A stretch of DNA of 64,000 nucleotides from Desulfogranum marinum (GTDB lineage: Bacteria > Desulfobacterota > Desulfobulbia > Desulfobulbales > Desulfobulbaceae), in contig NZ_JAFFQD010000011.1 of the NCBI RefSeq assembly GCF_016918565.1, positions 55,173 to 119,172 on the forward strand, given 5' to 3'. Position numbers and translations under genes: made by a program. The notes beneath the pieces were generated by a model, which made no database searches, was not told the DNA's origin, and saw only the letters and a list, made by a program, of their open reading frames with translations. Positions 52,521 through 61,494 of this stretch are shown here, piece after piece. The stretch's first letter is position 1, and every line of letters starts with the position of its first letter.

Positions 52521-53987
52521 TCAGTTGTCCTTATCCGACGACACAATGCCCGGGCAATAGGGATCAAGATCAACAAAGGGATCGAGGCCGTGCCCGGCAA
52601 CTACTGCCATGCACCCTCGGCAGGCAATCTTTATGGTGCAATCAGCACAGGCTGCACTGCCCCCGCGATATTGTTTCGCCTTTTCCGACTGATAAATTTC
52701 CTGCAACGATGTCTTGAAAATATTGCCCATAAGAGAAGGAAATTTTCGACAGGCGTGTACCTCTCCATCAGGAAGCAGCGAAACAAAATTGAAAGCAGCT
52801 CCACAGCCAAAACCTGCGCAACCGCCAAACAGCGAATTCTGTGCACAATGATTCATGCGATTAAACAGGTTATCCTTAAAGGCCATAACCGGGTTATCTT
52901 TTGCTGCCTCCTGGTAGCGCTTGAGAAAATCCTCATACACTGCAGGTTCAATCGGCTTAAGCGCCGCGCCTTCACCAAACAAGGTCAACCTGTTAAAGAC
53001 AAACAGATCCGTCTTGTCCCGCAATTGCTCGGCCAGGGGAATAACCTGCTCGTAGTTGGCCTGGGTCAGGGTCAGCATAACCATGGAATAGATCTGCCGT
53101 TGCCGCAATATGTCCAAGAAAGCCATAATCCGTTGATAATGCCCCTCCCCTCGGATAGCATCATTATGCGCTTCCAGCCCTTCCAGGCTTACCTGATAAA
53201 ATTCTGGATGCTGGACAGCAATAATTTCATCCATAATGGATGCAGACGTTGGATTGCCCAAAATTGCCAACATAAACCCCCGGTCTGCAGCGGCCTGATA
53301 GAGGTCTTTGAATCGTGGGTACATCAGCGGATTGCCGCCGGTAAAGGTGATTTGGCCGAGTATATTGTTCTGGTGGCAAAAGCGGTGCATGTCATCAAGC
53401 ACAGCCAACGCCTTGTCAAAAGGGAGCGACACCCGGTCGCTCCTGTCGTAGCAGTGCTTACAGTGCAGATCACAAGCCTGGGTGACATGCCACTGAAGGG
53501 TAAAAACCGGTGTTGAGCGATATTCCTCATCCGAAAATGTTGTGGGGTACGTATCCTGATCACGGCAAAGAAGTGAAGGGGCTCTGATGATAAGACCATC
53601 TTCCACTGCCTGAAAAAGAACTGCTTCAAGAGCACCCACTGTGACGTCTCCCTCACGGGCAGCTTGCGTCAAATCGATTGTTTCATGGACAAGCTTGAGT
53701 ACCAACAGATCATTGGCTAAAGCAGGCCGACAGTAAACAGCATGGGAGCGTGGGTGCTTCCAGACCAGCACCATCTCCTCACCCGGCTCAGGCTCGCGTT
53801 CTTTGCCCAGGGCAATATCTGCCAGACCGATTCCCTGCAGTTCCAGTAACTCAAGAGAAGGATTGACACTATAGCCATCCCCGGCAACAATCCAGTCAGC
53901 AGGAAATGCCTCACAGCTCTGTACAGCTTCCTGAAGACGGTCCAGTTCGCTCTGAAAAGATTTGTTCCGTATCATACCATTCTCCAC
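52521..53987 (-). CDS. Radical SAM/SPASM peptide maturase, SbtM-like (thio/selenooxazole RiPP family)
   Basis: A 488-residue radical SAM enzyme. The N-terminal ~160 residues contain a helical region usable for precursor recognition. The [4Fe-4S] motif is C172-x3-C176-x2-C179 in TQACDLHCKHCYDRS, followed by GQITFTGGNPLMYPRF and EFYQVSLEGLEAHNDAIRG. A SPASM-type set of cysteines follows (CAGFGCG, DGEVHACRKFP, CADC, ACRGC and a last CPG). FTLQWHVTQACDLHC and the SPASM layout recall the SbtM maturases of the Sbt thio(seleno)oxazole peptides. That is from memory. GTG start at 53987 with AAGAGGTG upstream. No precursor gene is apparent. Confidence 0.7.
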   Translation of the reverse strand: MENGMIRNKSFQSELDRLQEAVQSCEAFPADWIVAGDGYSVNPSLELLELQGIGLADIALGKEREPEPGEEMVLVWKHPRSHAVYCRPALANDLLVLKLVHETIDLTQAAREGDVTVGALEAVLFQAVEDGLIIRAPSLLCRDQDTYPTTFSDEEYRSTPVFTLQWHVTQACDLHCKHCYDRSDRVSLPFDKALAVLDDMHRFCHQNNILGQITFTGGNPLMYPRFKDLYQAAADRGFMLAILGNPTSASIMDEIIAVQHPEFYQVSLEGLEAHNDAIRGEGHYQRIMAFLDILRQRQIYSMVMLTLTQANYEQVIPLAEQLRDKTDLFVFNRLTLFGEGAALKPIEPAVYEDFLKRYQEAAKDNPVMAFKDNLFNRMNHCAQNSLFGGCAGFGCGAAFNFVSLLPDGEVHACRKFPSLMGNIFKTSLQEIYQSEKAKQYRGGSAACADCTIKIACRGCMAVVAGHGLDPFVDLDPYCPGIVSSDKDN

Positions 53988-54506
53988 ACAGTCACCTCTT
54001 TTCTAAGAGTACTCCGCTCTGCTTTTTTCACCAGCTTCGGCAGTATCAGATGCAAAGTTTTTGCTTATGCATAGACAAGCATAGACTCCGGGTAAGCGAT
54101 CTTCCTATGATAAATAGTAATCATTAGAAAAGCATGTACAAACAATGCCAATAAATTGACCATTGATGGGCATTGCCCAAATTTGTCACTCCATGCGATG
54201 TTATTCAGCATAAAAAAATTGTGTGCGATGAAACAAAGTGACGCAATGTTCATGAACTATCCGGGGTCGTGCTTTTCAACGTACAATACCATGTATAAGA
54301 CAACAAGACAGAAAAGTACCAATTCTATCTTTGGCAAGAACTACACACTCGCGAATCAGCGGCTTCCCTTGGGACTATTTTGTTTCTCTATTTTATGTTG
54401 ATTACCGACACAGTAGGGCAATCCCATTATTGCCCACAAGATCCAGTTAGGGTAGTATAATAGTCTATTACTATCTATTCTTCTCCCTCATAGAGCCTCA
54501 TAACCC
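53988..54506. other. Intergenic region between the radical SAM gene and the acyl ligase gene
   Basis: About 520 bases that should contain both divergent promoters. I searched both strands for a short RiPP precursor and found none that convinces. A small hairpin GGGCAAT...ATTGCCC lies at 54417-54436. A minus-strand frame from ATG 54072 contains TGA codons at 54046-54048, 54028-54030 and 53992-53994; see findings. Confidence 0.4.
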
Positions 54507-56984
54507 TTGACAATCGATTACGCCATGCTGCTCACAGACCATCATAAAGCTGCTGTCATTCTCCCTGACCAAACGATAAGCTACGCCCAGCTTCTGACCG
54601 CTATTGCCGGCCTTGCTGATGCCATTACCGGCAACCCTGGAAGGGTACTGATCTTTTCAGAGAACCGCTTGGAGTGGATTGCCGCATTTTATGCTGCATG
54701 GATGAAACGTTGTACTGTTGTCCCGGTTGACTATCTATCCACCCAGGATGAATTGGAATATATTGCCCGCGACTGTCAACCTGAAGTTATTTTTTGTTCT
54801 GCAAAATGCAAGGACACTGTAAATCAAGTCCTTGCGCAACTTGATGACTCTCCTCAGTTGCTCATTTTCGAAGAATTGGACCAACACCTCCCAGCCCCAC
54901 CGGAGACCATAGAAGTCCCTGACCCTGACCACACAGCTTTGCTTATATACACCTCCGGCACCACTGGAGCGCCCAAGGGAGTAATGCTCTCGTTTACCAA
55001 CATTCTGGTCAATATAGATGCGGTGACCAAAGGCATTCCCATTTACAACAGGGAAGAACGGGTTTTAATGCTCCTCCCCCTGCATCACATCTTTCCGCTT
55101 CTCGGCACAATGGTAGCGCCGCTGTATATTGGCGCTACCATTGCCCTCTGCCCCACCCTCCAGTCCGAAGACATTGTCCAGACCCTGCAAAAAAACAGGA
55201 TCACGGTCTTGATCGGCGTGCCTCGGCTCTACAAGTTGATCAGCACCGCTATAATGGGTCGAATACAGAGTAACAAAATCGCCGCCCTGATGTACAAGCT
55301 TGCTGATAAGGTACAGAGCCAATCGCTGTCTAAGCTGCTCTTTGGGTCTGTGCATAAAAAATTCGGCGGCCATCTCAAGTTCCTGGTCTGCGGTGGAGCG
55401 GCGTTGGACCCAGCAATCGGTCAGCAGTTTACCACTCTAGGTTTTGAAGTCTTGGAGGGGTATGGCATGACAGAAGCGGCTCCGATGATAACCTTTACCC
55501 GTCCCGGCAAGCTGAAGATAGGCTCAGCAGGGACAAATCTCCCAGGAACAGAAATTGCTATCCGTGACGGAGAGATTCTTGCCAAGGGTAAAAATATCAT
55601 GCAGGGGTACTGGAAAAACCCGGAGGCAACGGCCGAAGTACTCGAAGACGGTTGGCTTCACACTGGAGATGTAGGTCACCTCGACGACCAGGGACGCCTG
55701 TTCATCACCGGCAGAAAAAAAGAAATCCTGGTGCTATCCAGCGGCAAAAACATCAATCCCGTCCTTCTCGAAGATAAACTTGAGACCATGAGCCAGGCAA
55801 TTACAGAGGTGGGAATTTTTCTTAAAAACGATATTCTTCAAGCCATCATTCGCCCCAACCTGGCGATGATAAGAGAAAAGGGGATTACCGACATAGAAGG
55901 TTACTTCCGCAACCAAGTGCTTGACCAATTTAACCAAAGCGTCTCACCTGCGTATAAAATTATGCAGTTTACGCTGGTTGATGACGAGTTGCCAAGAACA
56001 CGGCTCTCCAAGCTCAAGCGCTTTCTTCTGCCTCAAATGGCACAGCAAAAGAGCCAAAAGAAAAAATCTACCAAGCAGCCCAAAGACAAAGAATACACCA
56101 TTCTCAAGCAATACATCGAATCACTGACCGCACATCCCATTCACCCGGATGACCATCTGGAAATTGATCTTGCCCTGGACTCACTGGATAAAATCAGTCT
56201 GCTGGTGTTCATCAAAAACACCTTTGGTCTGGAGATTGCCGAATCCGAACTGATGCAGCACCAGACGCCTGCAGGACTCAGTGCCTATGTGAAGGAAAAC
56301 AAGGAAAGAATCAGCGTGGAAGTGTTCAACTGGGAACAAATCATCAAAGAAAAAGTCGACCTCCCTCTGCCTCGTACCTGGGCAACAACCGTACTGCTGA
56401 AAAATCTGTCCAAGGCACTCCTCTCACTCTACTTTTCCATACGCACAGAGGGGCGTGAGCACCTTCCCGACACCCCTTGCATCATAGCGCCTAACCATCA
56501 AAGCTTTTTTGACGGTCTCTTTGTTGCTTCATCACTTTCCAACACCCTGATGAAAAAGACATACTTTTATGCCAAGGAAAAGCACCTGCGTAATAATTGG
56601 GTTCGAAAATTTGCCGACCGGCACAATGTAATTGTTATGGATATTCAATCTGATGTCAAAGCTTCTATTCAAAAGACTGCAGCACTTTTAAAAAGCGGTA
56701 AAAACATCATGATCTTTCCGGAAGGTACCAGGACGAAGGACGGCGGGCTTGGCGATTTTAAAAAAACCTTTGCCATTTTAAGCAAAGAACTCAATGTACC
56801 AGTGGTACCGGTGACCATTAACGGTGCCTTTGCGGCCCTGCCAAGTGGCTCTATTATGCCCAAACCGTTCAGCAAGATTTCCGTCAACTTTCAACAGCCG
56901 ATTTACCCGGAAAAACACACTTACGAATCCCTCAAGGAGCAGGTATACAAAAAAATTCAATCCTGCCTGCACCATAGCAAATAA
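54507..56984 (+). CDS. Fused acyl-AMP ligase, acyl carrier domain and lysophospholipid acyltransferase
   Basis: An 825-residue three-part enzyme. Residues ~1-520 are an AMP-forming ligase (YTSGTTGAPKG at 148-158, EGYGMTEAAP, WLHTGDVGHLD, ITGRKKEIL). Residues ~530-610 carry a phosphopantetheine-type carrier with DLALDSLDKI, Ser near 557. Residues ~640-825 are a PlsC-type acyltransferase (NHQSFFD near 663, FPEGTRTKDG near 737, VVPVTINGAF). The logic is activation of a fatty acid, loading on the internal carrier, and transfer to a lysolipid, related to Aas but with an added carrier. Start: TTG 54507 or ATG 54522; no clear ribosome site. It stands alone on the plus strand. Confidence 0.88.
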   Translation: MTIDYAMLLTDHHKAAVILPDQTISYAQLLTAIAGLADAITGNPGRVLIFSENRLEWIAAFYAAWMKRCTVVPVDYLSTQDELEYIARDCQPEVIFCSAKCKDTVNQVLAQLDDSPQLLIFEELDQHLPAPPETIEVPDPDHTALLIYTSGTTGAPKGVMLSFTNILVNIDAVTKGIPIYNREERVLMLLPLHHIFPLLGTMVAPLYIGATIALCPTLQSEDIVQTLQKNRITVLIGVPRLYKLISTAIMGRIQSNKIAALMYKLADKVQSQSLSKLLFGSVHKKFGGHLKFLVCGGAALDPAIGQQFTTLGFEVLEGYGMTEAAPMITFTRPGKLKIGSAGTNLPGTEIAIRDGEILAKGKNIMQGYWKNPEATAEVLEDGWLHTGDVGHLDDQGRLFITGRKKEILVLSSGKNINPVLLEDKLETMSQAITEVGIFLKNDILQAIIRPNLAMIREKGITDIEGYFRNQVLDQFNQSVSPAYKIMQFTLVDDELPRTRLSKLKRFLLPQMAQQKSQKKKSTKQPKDKEYTILKQYIESLTAHPIHPDDHLEIDLALDSLDKISLLVFIKNTFGLEIAESELMQHQTPAGLSAYVKENKERISVEVFNWEQIIKEKVDLPLPRTWATTVLLKNLSKALLSLYFSIRTEGREHLPDTPCIIAPNHQSFFDGLFVASSLSNTLMKKTYFYAKEKHLRNNWVRKFADRHNVIVMDIQSDVKASIQKTAALLKSGKNIMIFPEGTRTKDGGLGDFKKTFAILSKELNVPVVPVTINGAFAALPSGSIMPKPFSKISVNFQQPIYPEKHTYESLKEQVYKKIQSCLHHSK

Positions 56985-57061
56985 TGATATAAAGCTTGCG
57001 AAGATGGCTTTTAAAACAAAATGAAGACAAAATAAAGTCAGAAAAACAGAAACAACCTGTT

Positions 57062-57277
57062 ATGTATAGTATTGTGTATGCGCTAATGGCGGGATGGAAA
57101 GAGTTGCTAATTGACGTCATGAAACTCACCGACGAAACAAGAGGTTTAAATAAGGATATAGACAAGTTGCAATCTCATGTCGTTGAGGGTGATAAACGAG
57201 TTGTCCGGTTAGAGACTCTTGTCGAAGTCTCTACATATCAAGTGATGCAAACAAAATTAACGGAGGACACAAAATAG
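57062..57277 (+). CDS. Small coiled-coil protein
   Basis: A 71-residue frame from ATG 57062; an in-frame start at 56996 would add 22 basic residues. After a short hydrophobic N-terminus (SIVYALMAGWKELL) comes a heptad-like stretch LNKDIDKLQSHVVEGDKRVV and RLETLVEVS. The RRVVRLETL-type motif recurs in many small helical proteins on plasmids and islands. No ribosome site is obvious, so it may be a remnant. Confidence 0.4.
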   Translation: MYSIVYALMAGWKELLIDVMKLTDETRGLNKDIDKLQSHVVEGDKRVVRLETLVEVSTYQVMQTKLTEDTK

Positions 57278-57631
57278 GCGCTCCCTGCCACTATTGCCGT
57301 ATCTGTTGCAGCAAAGCGCACGTCTCCACAGAGCCTTTAACGTAATCTGAGCAGAGGTCTCCAGCAATTGACTCAAACCATATGCTAGTGTTTTGCTTCA
57401 GCTGGAATTGGGTGAATGTTTACATTTCTTTTTTTGCAGCCGGAAAGGTTTGATTTATAAAATGGGATAAACGAATTTATTTGCTTTCGGTGTTGATTGG
57501 TGTTTCCTTTTACGAAGGATGCTTGATCCCCTATACATCTCGCCGTAATGATCTTTCAGGAAGCCGTGATTCGCACTGCCCATGTGATCACGACTTTCTT
57601 TTCCCACCTTAAAAAAATATACATTATCAAT
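57278..57631. other. Intergenic region, no gene seen
   Basis: About 350 bases upstream of the AlaX-like gene. No RNA gene, terminator or convincing frame is seen. The upstream in-frame extension of AlaX from 57548 has no family match and I exclude it. Confidence 0.45.
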
Positions 57632-58072
57632 ATGTCAAAATTGTACGTTCCACGCATGCACTCGGCAGAACACATTCTCAATCAGGTCATGGTCAGAAAA
57701 TTTGAGTGCGGGCGCTGCTTCAGTGCTCATGTGAACAAGAAAAAGTCCAAATGTGATTACCATTTTGGTCGTGAATTGACAGATGTCGAGGCCCAGCAAA
57801 TTGAGGCGGCGGTAAATGAGGCTATCTTAGCCGATCTGGTGGTGGGTGCAGAAATGATATCTTTGGCCGAGGCCGCAAAACTCTACAATCTCACGCGTCT
57901 TCCGGATGGTGCAAAGGAAATTCGGATTGTTCATGTAGGCGATTTTGACGCTTGCCCCTGTATTGGCGAACATGTTAAGCGGACATCAGAAATCGGTACC
58001 TTCCTGCTATCCTCCCATGATTTTAACGATGGCGTCTTGCGAATACGTTACAAGCTTATCGACTCCAAATAG
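57632..58072 (+). CDS. AlaX-like trans-editing protein (aminoacyl-tRNA synthetase SAD domain)
   Basis: About 146 residues from ATG 57632, chosen because the conserved domain begins at once (YVPRMHSAEHILNQVM). The zinc and catalytic motif pair is HSAEH and CPCIGEH (C-x-x-x-H), as in the second additional domain of threonyl- and alanyl-tRNA synthetases. A block LTDVEAQQIEAAVNEAI fits too. Free-standing AlaX proteins hydrolyse Ser- or Gly-tRNA-Ala made in error. It lacks the N-terminal barrel seen in larger AlaX forms. The extra cysteines in FECGRCFSAH are unusual. Single gene. Confidence 0.82.
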   Translation: MSKLYVPRMHSAEHILNQVMVRKFECGRCFSAHVNKKKSKCDYHFGRELTDVEAQQIEAAVNEAILADLVVGAEMISLAEAAKLYNLTRLPDGAKEIRIVHVGDFDACPCIGEHVKRTSEIGTFLLSSHDFNDGVLRIRYKLIDSK

Positions 58073-58430
58073 TTTCAGTAAGCAAAAAATCCCCGGTCCG
58101 TCTATTTTTCCAAACTATATCTGCCACTTCTGGGTGAAAAACTTTGGGTAGTGGAATCACCCCTTCCACTCTGGTTTAAGCAGATATCAATTTACGGCAT
58201 TTTTCGCCGTAAAAAGCCGGCGATTTAATTTTGTAGTGTTGGCACCGTGGAGGCACATGCTGAAAATGGAGCAACTCTCCAGTCTGACAGGCCAGGACCT
58301 TACAGGAAGAAAGTCTAGTAGAGATACTGTTAGGATAATGAGACCTTCGATGTGGCAATGTTAGCGTATTGCTGTGAGGCGCGCGGTCGTTTTGCGCGTC
58401 CTTACCAGCAACGGGTTAATACTTATACTA
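58073..58430. other. Intergenic region, no gene seen
   Basis: About 360 bases. It holds a small CGCCG/CGGCG hairpin near 58203-58221 that could be a weak terminator for the AlaX-like gene. Nothing else is supportable. Confidence 0.4.
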
Positions 58431-58769
58431 TTATATCTTTCCTTCAGATAGTTTTGCTCTAAGTTCGTCATGCCGCTGCTGCAAGTCCTCATACAATGGA
58501 TGAAGCGACTTTTCTGAATGGCCTAGTGCCTGCACAACTTCACCCGGCAGAGTATCTTTTAAAAACCGATCCCATAAGTCAACGAATTCAATTAGCTTTG
58601 GAAAATGTTTTAACGTGCTCTTTTCAGCCAGCCACATATTATTTTGTATGATTTCAAGCATCTTATGGTAAGCAGGAATGTCCTCATTCCTAAGTTTTTT
58701 ATTGTTGTAATCAATTATCTTACAGAACTGTTCTCTCCGTGTTTCAGAAAGTTTTCTTAATTCATCAGG
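58431..58769 (-). pseudogene. C-terminal fragment of an unknown helical protein
   Basis: The minus-strand frame is open from a TAG at 58770-58772 to the stop at 58431, about 112 codons: DELRKLSETRREQFCKIIDY, RNEDIPAYHKMLEIIQNNMW, LIEFVDLWDRFLKDTLPGEV and HDELRAKLSEGKI. It is charged and helical. The first ATG (58661) would start mid-domain, so the upstream part seems lost and I call it a fragment. I do not recognise the family. It lies between the AlaX-like gene and the spermidine-synthase-like gene, and may be a leftover of an insertion. Confidence 0.5.
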
Positions 58770-58810
58770 CTACCCTTCAAATCCTGCACATAAAAGATGG
58801 GTCTGTTTGG

Positions 58811-61393
58811 CTATTCAGCAAATATCTTTTGTTGGAGTAATGCAGCTTCACGCTTCATGGGGTTTACCCGAATCAAGTCATTTAACAGCTGGTATGAAGC
58901 GTCCCTGTTATATGGGTAAATTTCGTAGGCAATTGAAAGCAGTGGATAATATGCAGCAGAAAAATCGAGGCTTTGTCGTATTACTGCCAGAAGCGGTTCC
59001 CTTGCCGATTCATAAAGCTTTTGTACATCCCTCGTTTTCTCAATTTTCGTTCCCGCCAAAAGGAAGGAATTTCTTGCTTTCCAGTAGGCCTGTAATCGCT
59101 CCTTTGCCAGGTAATCTTCCTCGGTAATATAATCGGCCAAAATATCTTCAGGAGAGGCCGGCCCCAGCTCATTGACCAGGCTGATGAGCCGTGTATAGGG
59201 AGGCTCCTGTTCGGAGTAGAGAAATCTGGGGGCCTGGTAGATAACCACAGGATGGTCGTCGCTGTTTATCGATGCACCACCACTGTATTCTTTTAGCGAT
59301 GCATTTCCGGCAAGAAAGGTTCCGAACAAACTGTAGAAGCTATCATACTTAAGTGGAAGCACCTTTTTTCTTATAGCCGGATCCCGCATCTTCTCCCTGA
59401 ACCACTTCTCAGGGTATCTTAGTGCGGAAGTGCTTCCCACAAGCCCGATAATCGGGTTGGTAATACTGTAATGAGCAAGGTATGCCTGCCCTTCCGGGAA
59501 TACTTCCATAAAGGTTCGAATAATCACTTTCAGGGTCGCGAGATTCATCTGGTAGAGTGGCAGCCATTGGCAAAACAGGCCGTCTTCAGTAAGGACATTT
59601 CTGATCGAGCGGAAATGCTCTAGGCTATAAAGTGCTCCTGCGCCGTCCCGAGCCGGATGGAAAAGATCGGCGATAACGACGTCATATTTTTTCTCGGTTG
59701 CCGTTACATAGTGCCTGGCGTCCCCACTCACTATTCTCAGGTTCTTCGACTGATCAAGGTCACCGGAGGCTTTTTGAAAATGTTTCGTCGCCTTGATAAC
59801 TTCGGGGATCAACTCGACTGCTTCGGCCTGCAGGCCCGGATAATCTGCGGCGCCGGAGAAGGTTACCCCGGTCCCCAGCCCCAGAAAGAGTGCGGACTCC
59901 GGTCTTTCGTGCAACAGCAGGGGTAACTGGGCCTGACGGAGGTCGGAGTATACCGATGATGTGCCACCCATTTGGAATTGGTTATTCACCTTCAGGTGAA
60001 CGTTTTTATCGGAATCCTGAATTACCGAAACGGTTGCCGTAATTCCTTCTTGGTAGGAAACGAGGACATCGTCCCGGTCGGTTGTGATAAACCGGTACGG
60101 ATTTTGGTCGAAAAAGAGCATCCCGAGCATAATAACCGGGACCAGGGCAGCTCCCGCCGACCGGGTTCTAAGCCGTGGGATGAGGAGTAAGTAGCATCCG
60201 GCAAGGGCGAGCAAGACAGGTTTCAAGCCAAAGGCCGGCAACAGGTAGATTCCTGCCAAGGGAGGAGCCACTGTTCCTCCGAGTGTATTCAGGCTTAAAG
60301 CCTTGCCGACACCTCCTGAAGGTTTTTTGAGATGTTGTGCGAGATGACTGAAGGTTGCCCCCATTAGAATGGTTGGCAAAAGAAAGATAATGATCCCCAG
60401 CAGAGTCTCGGAAAGAATTGCCTGTCGGAACCCCTCACCCAACGATCTGTGGAGTGAAATGAAAATGTCCTCAGCATGAGGGAGGACAATGATTGAGAGC
60501 AAACAAAAGGAAGACGTAGCGACAACCAGTACGGTCAGTCCTTGAGTGAATTCAAAACGGCGGCCAAAGCACTGGTAGAGCATCGATCCGATCGCTGTTC
60601 CCGCCAGGTAAACCGAAAGCAAGAGTGTGAAGGTAAAAACCGTGTTTTCAAGCATCTGGCTTAAGGCCCGCACCATAACCACCTCAAACGTCACACCCAG
60701 GAAACCGGTTACGATGAGTGTTATAAAAATCCTGGTGCTTGAGAATATTGCGTCTTTTGCCGTCCCTGCAGAGATAGGTTGATCCACGAGTTGTTTTTGC
60801 TGGGTGCTCCACACACCGGCAGCGCAGAGGATGTTGCAGAAAATCAGTATGTATGAGGCGGCAGTAATACCAAGTGACGGGATAAGGCGGAACGAGACCA
60901 AAACGGTACCTGCCATAGCACCCATTGTGTTTATGCCATAAAGGCCGGCAACCGAAAATTCGTCCTTGAGTCGGGTAAACAACCTGTCCATGGCGGCTAG
61001 GGTTCCTCCCATGGCGGCTGTTGCCGGCAGAAGAAGGATAAAGACACAGAGAAAAACTGTGAGCCAGTGATGGAAAAAGGTCGGTTCCGCACCAATCAGG
61101 GACGCAACGAGTGGGTTGATGACCGGAACTAGGGTGGTAAGTAATAAGGCCCATCCACCGATTATAATTTCAAAGGCCATGTACCAGAGTCCGGGAACCC
61201 GACTTCTGCTGACCGGTCTGTCAAATACCCATCCGCCAAGACAGATTCCGCCGAAGAAAGCACACACCACAGCGAGCATACTGGAGATTTCGTGTCCGAG
61301 ACTGACCGAAAACATCCTGGTCCAGAGGATTTCGTAGCCCAACCCTGCCAGACCGGAAAGAAAAAAAACGAAATAGAGGTAGATAAGTCGCAT
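58811..61393 (-). CDS. Membrane-fused spermidine-synthase-like protein
   Basis: About 860 residues. The N-terminal ~430 residues hold around 12 membrane segments (LYFVFFLSGLAGLGYEILWT; LPATAAMGGTLAAMDRLF; LPTILMGATFSHLAQHL). The C-terminal ~430 residues form a cytosolic SpeE-like Rossmann domain: ALFLGLGTGVTFSGA, VELIPEVIKATKHF, NLRIVSGDARHYV, DVVIADLFHPARDGAGALYS. Such fusions are common but their product is unknown; classic polyamine residues are not all kept. I start at ATG 61393, because the upstream extension crosses the terminator at 61422-61455. It follows the secreted PHP gene on the same strand, but behind that terminator. Confidence 0.8.
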   Translation of the reverse strand: MRLIYLYFVFFLSGLAGLGYEILWTRMFSVSLGHEISSMLAVVCAFFGGICLGGWVFDRPVSRSRVPGLWYMAFEIIIGGWALLLTTLVPVINPLVASLIGAEPTFFHHWLTVFLCVFILLLPATAAMGGTLAAMDRLFTRLKDEFSVAGLYGINTMGAMAGTVLVSFRLIPSLGITAASYILIFCNILCAAGVWSTQQKQLVDQPISAGTAKDAIFSSTRIFITLIVTGFLGVTFEVVMVRALSQMLENTVFTFTLLLSVYLAGTAIGSMLYQCFGRRFEFTQGLTVLVVATSSFCLLSIIVLPHAEDIFISLHRSLGEGFRQAILSETLLGIIIFLLPTILMGATFSHLAQHLKKPSGGVGKALSLNTLGGTVAPPLAGIYLLPAFGLKPVLLALAGCYLLLIPRLRTRSAGAALVPVIMLGMLFFDQNPYRFITTDRDDVLVSYQEGITATVSVIQDSDKNVHLKVNNQFQMGGTSSVYSDLRQAQLPLLLHERPESALFLGLGTGVTFSGAADYPGLQAEAVELIPEVIKATKHFQKASGDLDQSKNLRIVSGDARHYVTATEKKYDVVIADLFHPARDGAGALYSLEHFRSIRNVLTEDGLFCQWLPLYQMNLATLKVIIRTFMEVFPEGQAYLAHYSITNPIIGLVGSTSALRYPEKWFREKMRDPAIRKKVLPLKYDSFYSLFGTFLAGNASLKEYSGGASINSDDHPVVIYQAPRFLYSEQEPPYTRLISLVNELGPASPEDILADYITEEDYLAKERLQAYWKARNSFLLAGTKIEKTRDVQKLYESAREPLLAVIRQSLDFSAAYYPLLSIAYEIYPYNRDASYQLLNDLIRVNPMKREAALLQQKIFAE

Positions 61394-61421
61394 ACGCCCA
61401 GTCGATAGATGAAAATGTCCT

Positions 61422-61455
61422 AAAAAAAAACGTGCGGGCAGTTTCCCGCCCACAC
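61422..61455 (-). terminator. Terminator after the PHP-domain gene
   Basis: On the minus strand GTGTGGGCGGG and CTGCCCGCACG form a strong GC-rich stem with a 3-base loop, followed by nine T residues. It lies 40 bases past the stop of the PHP gene. Confidence 0.85.
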
Positions 61456-61494
61456 ATTCATGAAACCACGTTACTTCAACGGTGTCGGAAATAT

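Noticed and set aside
53960..54072. Minus-strand frame with several TGA codons upstream of the radical SAM gene as a selenopeptide precursor
   Set aside because: No ribosome site, no leader-like sequence and no glycine/cysteine-rich core; three TGA codons in ~37 codons is compatible with chance.
61394..61453. N-terminal extension of the SpeE-like membrane protein
   Set aside because: The extension is encoded by a terminator hairpin and its T run.
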